Positions 7,799 through 13,712 of a DNA stretch of 13,712 nucleotides are shown here, one piece after another. The notes under the pieces were generated by a model. It was not told the DNA's origin. It made no database searches and saw nothing but the letters and a program-made list of their open reading frames with translations. The translations under genes and the position numbers were made by a program. Positions within the stretch are counted from its first letter, which is position 1. Every line of letters starts with the position of its first letter. Source of the stretch: Candidatus Sumerlaeota bacterium (GTDB lineage: Bacteria > Sumerlaeota > Sumerlaeia > MWCT01 > JAGHBZ01). The DNA is taken from contig JAGHBZ010000101.1 of assembly GCA_021160705.1 (NCBI GenBank), positions 1-13,712 of the forward strand, written 5' to 3'.

Positions 7799-8797
7799 AT
7801 GCTTAAGACAATGACACATCGTGAACGTGCAATCACTGCAATCACCGGTGGTATACCAGATTACGTGCCCACTTTTGAGCTTGCCTTTTATGAGACAGAG
7901 CGCGACTTTGAGGGACGTACCTTTTTTGGTTTTCCTTTTGAACCTGATGCCACTGGTATGTCGTATCTGGAGATTGTAAAGTATAATGCACGTCTCTATG
8001 TAGACATTGCCCGACGATATGACCACTCCATTATCTTTGTCAATAGCACCCTTGGCAAGCACGAACCACCCGGGCAGGACCCTTATACTACCTGCACTCA
8101 GGGTGTACTGGATACGCTTAAGGAAATTCGATATATCGCTGGTGATGAGTTCCTGGTTATGGCTCATAATGACCCTACATTTATGATTCCTTTCACTGAG
8201 GCTGAAGAATTCTGCACTGCATTCTTAACAGACCCTGAGCGTATGCACGAAAAAGCCCGGAAAAATGTGGAGGAGTCCTTTATAAATTGCGACAAGCTTA
8301 TGGAGGCTGGCGCTGATGGATTTATCCTCTGTTCAGATTATTGTACCAATGATGGTCCTTTTCTCGGTCCAGATTTATTCAGAGAATTCATTGCGCCTTA
8401 TCTTAAGGAATGTATAGCGGAATTCAGACGGCGTGGTGCTTATGTGATTAAGCACACCGATGGCAATATTATGCCAATCATTGATGACCTTGTCAGTGCT
8501 AACCCTCATGCACTTCACTCCCTTGACCCAATGGCTGGCGTGGACATTAAGGAAGTAAAGCAACGTTATGGGAAAAAGGTTGCTCTTTGTGGTAATGTGC
8601 ATTGCGCTTATATGCACACGGGTACACCTGAACAAATCCGTGAAAGCGCCGAGTATTGTCTAAAATGGGGTAAGCCCGGGGGTGGCTATGTGTTCTGTAC
8701 CTCCAACTGTATATTCAGGGGTATGCCTCTGGAAAGCTATGACCTCATCCATAATATCTGGATGCAACACCGTGACTATGACGCAGTTCAAAAGTAA
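7799..8797 (+). CDS. Uroporphyrinogen decarboxylase (URO-D) superfamily protein
   Basis: A 332-residue protein, about the usual length of the superfamily, which includes the haem enzyme HemE and the corrinoid-linked methyltransferases MtaA, MtbA and CmuA. It starts MLKTMTHRERA, like many URO-D proteins. The barrel shows ADGFILCSDYCTNDGPFLGP, KHTDGNIMPIIDDL (H219, D221), HSLDPMAGVDI, KVALCGNV and a final GGGYVFCTSNC segment (C300, C304). The methyltransferase relatives bind zinc through a His-x-Cys motif and a later Cys; here the first Cys position is Asp221. The N-terminal Arg motif of true HemE is not evident, and the context has no haem genes, so HemE itself is unlikely. URO-D genes do occur in sugar-degradation loci, with unclear roles. 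Removal of a methyl group from a methylated sugar is one possibility, but no corrinoid protein is encoded nearby. The GAGG site at 7785-7788 lies 10 bases before the start; an ATG at 7811 is an alternative. Confidence 0.82.
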   Translation: MLKTMTHRERAITAITGGIPDYVPTFELAFYETERDFEGRTFFGFPFEPDATGMSYLEIVKYNARLYVDIARRYDHSIIFVNSTLGKHEPPGQDPYTTCTQGVLDTLKEIRYIAGDEFLVMAHNDPTFMIPFTEAEEFCTAFLTDPERMHEKARKNVEESFINCDKLMEAGADGFILCSDYCTNDGPFLGPDLFREFIAPYLKECIAEFRRRGAYVIKHTDGNIMPIIDDLVSANPHALHSLDPMAGVDIKEVKQRYGKKVALCGNVHCAYMHTGTPEQIRESAEYCLKWGKPGGGYVFCTSNCIFRGMPLESYDLIHNIWMQHRDYDAVQK

Positions 8798-8829
8798 TAC
8801 TTCATTCTTATACTTTTCAGGAGTGAACT

Positions 8830-11655
8830 ATGAGCAGAAAACTGACTCAAAAAGAAAAACAAAATATGAAATGCACTATCCACGTACTCCCCAATACCCA
8901 TTGGGACCGTGAATGGCGTTTCCCTTTTCAGGAGACGCGTATGTATCTACTTGACCTGCTTGACCGCATACTGGATATTATGGAAAAGAATCCTGAGTAT
9001 AAGTATTTTAACTTTGACTCGCAGACTATATTCCTTGACGACTATCTGGAGTTAAAACCCGAAAACCGCGACCGACTCGCTGCCCTTATCCGTGCTAAAC
9101 GCCTAATCGTTGGTCCCTGGTATACTCTTCCAGAGATGAACGTCATTCACGGTGAGTCAATCATACGCAACCTCTTAATGGGCAGGAGCATCGGCGACGA
9201 GTTCGGCTACACCTGCAAAGTTGGCTACACTCCTACCTCCTATGGGCAGGTATCTCAGATTGCTCAAATCTACGCTGGATTTGGTATTGATGGTATTATC
9301 TTCTACCGTGGTCTTAATGACGAGGGATGCGACAATGAATACTTACTTGAAGCACCTGATGGTACCCGAATTCTTGGTATTCGTCTCAGCCCTAATGTTG
9401 GAAGAGGCGCTTTTTATCTTTATGTGGAAGCAAGAACGATGGTCCCTAATGACTGGGAGGGCTATAAATGGCAATATGGTTATCTTCCCTTTCACCTTTG
9501 TCGTCTGGAATCCGACCATGAAGAAGAACCGCGTTTGCTCGATGCCCCGTTCACCAAAACCTGGAATCCTGCACCTATACGTGAAGGTGTACTCACCGCT
9601 ATGGAGGAAGCTCTGCGCGATGCCACCTCTCCCGTACTCTGTCTATTTGACGGTATGGATAGCACTGGTCCCTGTGAGAACCTACCTCGTATTATTGAGG
9701 AATGCAATAAAGTTAATCCAAACTGGCGATTTATGATTAGTTCACTCCCTATCTACCTGAAAGACCTGAAGTCAAAGGTGGACTACTCGCGCCTTAAGGT
9801 CTTGAAGGGCGAACAGCGTCACCCCAGTCGTGAAAAGGCGTTCAACGCCTTCCTCAAAGATTCTATGTCCTCCCGTATGTATCTTAAAATCAGAAACGCT
9901 GAAGTCGAACGCGCTCTTATGCAGTGGTGTGAGCCATTCTCGGTGATTGCTGAAAAGTTAGGTATGGAATATCCAAGAACAGCTCTTCGACTGGCATGGA
10001 AGTATGTGCTGGCTAACCATTCACATGATGCCATTTGCGGTCTGAGTCCTGACCAGATTCACCAGGATATGATGGGAAGGTTTGACCAGGCGTTCCTTAT
10101 TGCTGAAGCCTGGCTGAAAAAAGCGCTTGGCACTATTGTTATGGGAATTGATACCTCCAGTGCATCTCCGGATGATGTGCTTATTACCGTCTTTAATCCA
10201 ACGACCCGGGAACGAACAGAAGTCGTGGAATGCTTTGTGGATATACCTATGAACAAGCCTAATGAGGATTATCGACCCTTCTCAATTGAAGGCCCTGATG
10301 GTAACCCTGTGCCACACCAGACTATGGGACGTGAACAAAGCTACTTGATTGCTACTGAGAAGAGCTGGTTGCCTATGACTTTTCCTACCTGGAAGTGGCA
10401 GGTTGCCTTTGAGGCAAAGAATATCCCTGCTCTGGGTTTCGCCACGTATCGGGTCAAACCTGAGCCCTGGGCTCGCAAACACAATTTTGGTACCCTCACC
10501 ACTGCTACAAATGTTATGGAGAACGAATTCCTCCGCGTAAAAATTGAATCAAATGGGACACTCACTGTAACGGATAAGCGAACAAACGAGGTCTACCACA
10601 ATATCAATTTCTTTGAGGATTCAGGCGAGTGCGGCGACCCCTGGTGGCGATGGGTTCCTCCATCTGACCGTGTGTTTAACACCCTGGGACTCCAGGCGGA
10701 AATCTCTAAAGTCGTTGATGGTCCAGTGATGACTACCTTCTCTATTAGATGGAAATGGTCCCTCCCTGTTGGTGTAACAGAAAAGAAGACTGCACGCACG
10801 TCTGAAGAAAAGGAGTTAATTATTACAAGTTTTGTAACCCTGAAAAAATCCGTACCACGTATTGAAGTTAAAACCGTCGTTAATAACACCGTTCGCGACC
10901 ACCGACTCAGGATGATGGCTGAGGCTGGTTTTAAACCTACATCATCATTTGCCCATACGCAGTTTGATATGGTGGAGCGCTCAGTTCATCTTGAAGATAC
11001 CAGTAGCTGGCTTGAGCCCTGGACTGGCACTTATCCGATGAATGGATGTCATGGCACGTGCAACCAAAACCGGGGTCTGGCTGTGCTGAGTTTTGGGTTG
11101 ACTGAGTACGAGGTCATTGAAGATGAGGTGGGTACTGTGGCAACAACACTCCTGCGTACTTACCAATACCCCAAAATGTCAGGTCTCTTTCGTGAAGACC
11201 GGGTTAAACGTCTTGGCAACGAAGGGTCTCAAATGCTTGGTGAACATACTTTCAGGTATGCCTTTTATTTCTTTAAAGGTAGATGGGAAAACTCCGAACT
11301 CCTGAAGCAGATGTATGAATTTAAATACCCGGTTATTCCAGCTCACCACGGGCGACACGACGGGAAAATCTTTACCAAAACGCAATCATTTCTGAAACTG
11401 ACTCCTGACACTCTTTGCCTGACTGCATTAAAAAAAGCCGAAAAAGGCAATTATATCATTCTGCGTTTTTATAACCCGCTGAACAAAACGGTTCAGGGAA
11501 AAATCTGGTCTTACTTCAAAATTAAAAAAGCGTTTTTATGTAACCTTGATGAGACCGGCAATGTTCCCCTGAAAGTTAATGCTAACGGGCAGGAGATTGT
11601 TATGTCTGTGCCAAAGAAAAAGATTATTACGTTAAAGTTAAAGATTTCTATCTAA
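8830..11655 (+). CDS. GH38 alpha-mannosidase-like protein with substituted nucleophile
   Basis: A 941-residue protein, a usual length for bacterial GH38, without a signal peptide. AGGAG (8819-8823) lies 6 bases before the ATG. GH38 enzymes hydrolyse alpha-mannosides by a zinc-assisted retaining mechanism. Seen here: HWDREW (H24 and D26, zinc ligands), GPWYTLPE then HGESIIRNLL (~95-115), LFDGMDSTGP (D274/D277, the acid/base region) and NHSHDAICG (H397, H399, D400, with the remaining zinc-ligand His), followed by the helical linker and large beta-sandwich C-terminal domains. At the nucleophile motif, where bacterial members read GY(x)PDSFGQ, this protein reads GYTPTSYGQ: T136 takes the place of the Asp that is both nucleophile and zinc ligand. 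It may thus be inactive on ordinary mannosides, use another mechanism, or have a binding role. Family membership is secure; alpha-mannosidase activity is doubtful. It is the last gene of the run, with a terminator just downstream. Confidence 0.88.
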   Translation: MSRKLTQKEKQNMKCTIHVLPNTHWDREWRFPFQETRMYLLDLLDRILDIMEKNPEYKYFNFDSQTIFLDDYLELKPENRDRLAALIRAKRLIVGPWYTLPEMNVIHGESIIRNLLMGRSIGDEFGYTCKVGYTPTSYGQVSQIAQIYAGFGIDGIIFYRGLNDEGCDNEYLLEAPDGTRILGIRLSPNVGRGAFYLYVEARTMVPNDWEGYKWQYGYLPFHLCRLESDHEEEPRLLDAPFTKTWNPAPIREGVLTAMEEALRDATSPVLCLFDGMDSTGPCENLPRIIEECNKVNPNWRFMISSLPIYLKDLKSKVDYSRLKVLKGEQRHPSREKAFNAFLKDSMSSRMYLKIRNAEVERALMQWCEPFSVIAEKLGMEYPRTALRLAWKYVLANHSHDAICGLSPDQIHQDMMGRFDQAFLIAEAWLKKALGTIVMGIDTSSASPDDVLITVFNPTTRERTEVVECFVDIPMNKPNEDYRPFSIEGPDGNPVPHQTMGREQSYLIATEKSWLPMTFPTWKWQVAFEAKNIPALGFATYRVKPEPWARKHNFGTLTTATNVMENEFLRVKIESNGTLTVTDKRTNEVYHNINFFEDSGECGDPWWRWVPPSDRVFNTLGLQAEISKVVDGPVMTTFSIRWKWSLPVGVTEKKTARTSEEKELIITSFVTLKKSVPRIEVKTVVNNTVRDHRLRMMAEAGFKPTSSFAHTQFDMVERSVHLEDTSSWLEPWTGTYPMNGCHGTCNQNRGLAVLSFGLTEYEVIEDEVGTVATTLLRTYQYPKMSGLFREDRVKRLGNEGSQMLGEHTFRYAFYFFKGRWENSELLKQMYEFKYPVIPAHHGRHDGKIFTKTQSFLKLTPDTLCLTALKKAEKGNYIILRFYNPLNKTVQGKIWSYFKIKKAFLCNLDETGNVPLKVNANGQEIVMSVPKKKIITLKLKISI

Positions 11656-11661
11656 CCAGCT

Positions 11662-11686
11662 CCCGGCGTTCCGTCGGGCTTTAATT
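11662..11686 (+). terminator. Rho-independent terminator after the GH38 gene
   Basis: CCCGGC (11662-11667) pairs with GTCGGG (11673-11678) around a 5-base loop, giving a 6-bp GC-rich stem with one G-T pair. It is followed by CTTTAATT, a short and imperfect T tract. It lies just 6 bases after the stop codon of the GH38 gene, as expected for the end of the 3363-11655 operon. The weak T tract leaves room for read-through. Confidence 0.6.
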
Positions 11687-11704
11687 CATAGATTTTGGAG
11701 GATT

Positions 11705-11785
11705 ATGAGTCTTTGTGCGGACAACTCTACGCTTAACCTGTCTGCTAAGTTACGTATAACTGTTCTACTAAAGAATTTTCGCTGA
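11705..11785 (+). CDS. Possible 26-codon small ORF
   Basis: An ATG at 11705 opens a 26-residue frame (MSLCADNSTLNLSAKLRITV and six more residues) ending at the TGA at 11783-11785. A perfect GGAGG (11697-11701) precedes it, but only 3 bases separate the two, which is shorter than ideal. It could be a leader peptide, a decayed gene remnant or chance. No similarity is recognised, and the possible promoter at 11733-11760 would start transcription inside it. Confidence 0.18.
   Translation: MSLCADNSTLNLSAKLRITVLLKNFR
11733..11760 (+). promoter_or_regulatory. Possible sigma-70 type promoter for the O-acetylation genes
   Basis: TTAACC (11733-11738, four of six matches to TTGACA) and TATAAC (11755-11760, five of six matches to TATAAT) are separated by 16 bases. 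Transcription would start near 11767, giving a leader of about 128 bases before the MBOAT start. Its place after a terminator and before the first gene of a new functional group is sensible, but such matches arise by chance in AT-rich DNA. Confidence 0.33.
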
Positions 11786-11786
11786 A

Positions 11787-11862
11787 AGCAAATGAGAATG
11801 AATTTTTTGGTCATTTGGCTTGTCAGCGGGTCTCGAAAAACTGCTGAGTGGATTTCTCATTT
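11787..11862 (+). promoter_or_regulatory. Overlapping inverted repeats in the leader before the MBOAT gene
   Basis: One 9-base segment can pair with two different partners. AAATGAGAA (11790-11798) is a perfect inverted repeat of TTCTCATTT (11854-11862). CAAATGA (11789-11795) is also a perfect inverted repeat of TCATTTG (11811-11817), extendable with a bulge by AGC/GCT (11787-11789 with 11818-11820). The two pairings exclude each other. A small stem, TCAGC (11823-11827) with GCTGA (11843-11847), could sit inside the long-range form. The arrangement resembles a switching leader. The stems are AT-rich and no known riboswitch class is recognised, so it may be chance. Confidence 0.3.
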
Positions 11863-11894
11863 ACCTTAATTGAAAAAAAGTACCGGTTTACGTT

Positions 11895-13400
11895 ATGGTA
11901 TTTAGTTCTACATTCTTCCTTTTTCTCTTTTTACCTGCTACGTTAATACTTTCTCTTATTTCTCCGAGAAAATACCGCAATCTTGTCTTATTTCTTTTGA
12001 GTTTTTTCTTTTATTTCTGGAGCGAGAACTGGTTTATAGGTATCTTATTGGCTTCCGCACTCATTGACTATATATGTGGGCTTGTTATCTCTGGTGCGTT
12101 TGGAAATAATTTGCCTATTAAGAAATTAGAGAAAGGTGCAAAGCGTACCACACTTCAAAAGGCTGCCTTAATCACTTCAATTATTACCAATCTATCCATC
12201 TTAGGATTCTTCAAGTACGCTAATTTTGGGATTCGTAACTACAATTTATTTGTTGGAATGTTGGGTTTAGAGAGCCTCAGGTTGGAGACCGCTGTAAATT
12301 TCATTTTGCCTCTCGGTATCAGTTTCTATACTTTCCAATCTATGAGTTACACTTTTGACGTCTATCTTGGCAATACCAGAGCTACCCGGAATTTCTTGAA
12401 TTATGCGACATATATTATAATGTTTCCACAATTAGTCGCCGGTCCAATTATTCGGTACCGTGACGTAGCCAAGCAGCTGGTTGAGCGTACCATTACCAGA
12501 GAAGGATTTGCTTACGGTATCAGGCGATTTGTTGTGGGATTGGGCAAAAAGGTTCTTATTGCTAACACCCTGGCTGTGCCTGTTAACCAAATCTTTGACG
12601 TCCCTTTCAGCCAGATGACTCCCGGGCTTGCCTGGTTAGGCTTATTTGGGTTTTCTCTACAAATCTATTATGATTTCTCCGGGTACTCTGATATGGCTAT
12701 TGGGTTGGGTAGAATGCTCGGTTTTAAATTTAAAGAAAATTTCAGGTATCCATTCATCGCAGCTTCTGCCACTGAGTACTTTCAGCGCTGGCACATCAGT
12801 TTGAACACCTGGCTCAGAGACTACCCTTATCGGGCTATGGGTGGCTCCAGAGGCTCTGCGTTCAAGGTTTATTTTAATATCATAACGCTCCTGGTTTTAG
12901 TTGGTCTGTGGCACGGCGCAAGCTGGAACTTTATATTCTGGGGGCTTCTCTGTGGGTTCTATCTCTCGGTACAACGATATATGATTCGCAACAATCTTAA
13001 AACAAGGGTATGGCATCCAATTAAAGTCATCTTCTGTTTTTTTCTATTTATGACGAGTATGGCTTTTTTCCGTGCTGAGTCGCTGACTCAGGCTTTTGTT
13101 TTCCTCAAAGGCATTTTCGGTTTCGTAGATGGCGATGGCGTGGAATATCACACCGGGCTTTATTTGAATAACAAAATAATTCTTTGTCTGATAGTTGGGT
13201 ATATTGGCTCCTTACCGGTTGTGCCCTGGCTTGTTTCGTATTATGAAAAAATCCGTTCTCGTTGTAGCTCCAGAATAATGCCTCTGGTTGAAGGTCTCTT
13301 TTTGGCGGGCAGAGTGACCTGTATAATTTTAATTTTTCTTGGCTCAGCTATGACGCTGGCTTCGGAGACTTATACTCCATTTATTTATTTCAGGTTCTAA
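11895..13400 (+). CDS. MBOAT family O-acyltransferase (AlgI-like)
   Basis: A 501-residue polytopic membrane protein of the AlgI/PatA/DltB type, which moves an acyl group (usually acetyl) from the cytoplasmic side to a partner that acetylates a cell-surface or exported polysaccharide. The typical start MVFSSTFFLFLFLP supports the ATG at 11895, although no clear Shine-Dalgarno is present. Family blocks in order are: FFFYFWSENWF, GISFYTFQSMSYTFDVY, FPQLVAGPIIRYRD, FSLQIYYDFSGYSDMAIGLG, FQRWHISLNTWLRDY (H300) and LWHGASWNFIFWG (H340, the position of the invariant MBOAT His). Length is typical. The next gene starts 9 bases downstream and encodes an AlgJ/AlgX-like partner, so this is a polysaccharide O-acetylation module. 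Whether the acceptor is alginate, cellulose or another polymer cannot be told; no polymer synthase is in the window. Expression may depend on the long structured leader upstream. Confidence 0.92.
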   Translation: MVFSSTFFLFLFLPATLILSLISPRKYRNLVLFLLSFFFYFWSENWFIGILLASALIDYICGLVISGAFGNNLPIKKLEKGAKRTTLQKAALITSIITNLSILGFFKYANFGIRNYNLFVGMLGLESLRLETAVNFILPLGISFYTFQSMSYTFDVYLGNTRATRNFLNYATYIIMFPQLVAGPIIRYRDVAKQLVERTITREGFAYGIRRFVVGLGKKVLIANTLAVPVNQIFDVPFSQMTPGLAWLGLFGFSLQIYYDFSGYSDMAIGLGRMLGFKFKENFRYPFIAASATEYFQRWHISLNTWLRDYPYRAMGGSRGSAFKVYFNIITLLVLVGLWHGASWNFIFWGLLCGFYLSVQRYMIRNNLKTRVWHPIKVIFCFFLFMTSMAFFRAESLTQAFVFLKGIFGFVDGDGVEYHTGLYLNNKIILCLIVGYIGSLPVVPWLVSYYEKIRSRCSSRIMPLVEGLFLAGRVTCIILIFLGSAMTLASETYTPFIYFRF

Positions 13401-13409
13401 AGTTAAGTT

Positions 13410-13712
13410 ATGAAAAAAGAGAGTACATCGCAACTTCAGAAAATTGAAAGCATCATTCTAATTGTCCTGTTTTGGGCAGGAATTCTTCTTCCCTTAATTG
13501 ATAATGCTTTTAATATTGACCCTGCTCCTGAATTGGTAGAAAAACGGCGCCCGGCTGAAAAACCCGTCTTCAGATGGCAATGGAGCACTATTAAAGAATA
13601 TCCCAGGGCATTTGTGGATTATTATCGCGACCATCTGGGGTTCAGGGATTCACTTATTCGGTGGTACAATTGGTTTCATATTATATGCCTTAAGACTTCT
13701 CCCATTTATAAA
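13410..13712 (+). CDS. AlgJ/AlgX-like SGNH O-acetyltransferase, 5' part
   Basis: The first 101 codons of a gene that runs off the window. The ATG at 13410 lies 9 bases after the MBOAT stop codon; the ribosome site is weak. The protein starts with Lys and polar residues, then a single hydrophobic segment (about residues 13-31: IESIILIVLFWAGILLPL), acting as signal anchor or uncleaved signal peptide. This is followed by EKRRPAEKPVF, then EYPRAFVDYYRDHLGFRDSLIRWYN. That last pattern, with Y-x-x-(N/R)-DH-(F/L)-G-x-RD-x-LI, is characteristic of the region before the SGNH domain in AlgJ, AlgX and related acetyltransferases. These proteins work in the periplasm, passing acetyl groups supplied by the MBOAT partner to the polysaccharide. 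The catalytic Ser, Asp and His lie beyond the window, so activity cannot be checked. Confidence 0.82.
   Translation, partial: MKKESTSQLQKIESIILIVLFWAGILLPLIDNAFNIDPAPELVEKRRPAEKPVFRWQWSTIKEYPRAFVDYYRDHLGFRDSLIRWYNWFHIICLKTSPIYK

Noticed and set aside
7793..8167. 124-codon minus-strand frame opposite the URO-D gene
   Set aside because: It is Lys/Cys-rich with no domain, and is fully overlapped by a convincing gene on the other strand.
9221..9736. 171-codon plus-strand frame inside the GH38 gene
   Set aside because: The GH38 frame is well supported by motifs on both sides; this frame is a shadow, and no frameshift is needed to explain the GH38 gene.
11656..11894. Known riboswitch class such as c-di-GMP in the leader of the O-acetylation genes
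   Set aside because: No conserved core of a class I recognise is present; only the inverted repeats support structure.
1..13712. CRISPR array, tRNA, rRNA, insertion sequence or attachment site
   Set aside because: No regularly spaced repeats, cloverleaf sequences, transposase or integrase frames or terminal inverted repeats were seen.

Overview
The window is a single-strand (+) block of accessory carbohydrate genes, apparently from a diderm bacterium. Three genes point to an outer membrane: an apolipoprotein N-acyltransferase (Lnt), an AlgI-type membrane O-acyltransferase, and the start of an AlgJ/AlgX-like SGNH protein. Base composition looks moderate (roughly mid-40s % GC by eye). No rRNA, tRNA, ribosomal or other phylogenetic marker is present, so I do not name a taxon. 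The mix of DUF4185-type, GH38 and URO-D genes suits a poorly cultured glycan-degrading lineage, but that is inference.

Layout. Positions 1-294 hold the 3' end of a DUF4185-like five-bladed beta-propeller protein. It is followed by a second, divergent paralog (337-1413) and an Lnt (1433-3211). After a 151-base gap with possible promoter elements comes a tight five-gene run with gaps of 17-34 bases. It contains a secreted DUF4185-like protein (3363-4523), a cytoplasmic paralog (4541-5635), a predicted (alpha/alpha)6-barrel glycoside hydrolase (5659-7764), a URO-D superfamily protein (7799-8797) and a GH38 alpha-mannosidase-like protein (8830-11655). A likely Rho-independent terminator closes this run. 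A 239-base gap follows, with a possible promoter, a very short ORF and two overlapping inverted repeats. The window ends with an O-acetylation pair: a complete MBOAT gene (11895-13400) and the first 101 codons of an AlgJ/AlgX-like gene (13410 onward).

How the genes may work together. The 3363-11655 run reads as a glycan-processing operon. One propeller protein is exported, while its sibling, the (alpha/alpha)6 enzyme, the URO-D protein and the GH38 protein lack signal peptides and should act in the cytoplasm. The substrate is unknown. DUF4185 includes endo-D-arabinanases (GH183) and GH38 suggests alpha-mannosides, but neither can be assigned here. The most striking detail is that the GH38 protein keeps most active-site motifs but has Thr where the catalytic Asp nucleophile is expected. 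The URO-D protein likewise has Asp in place of a Cys that is conserved in corrinoid methyltransferase relatives. No transporter, regulator, mobile element or CRISPR array is visible.
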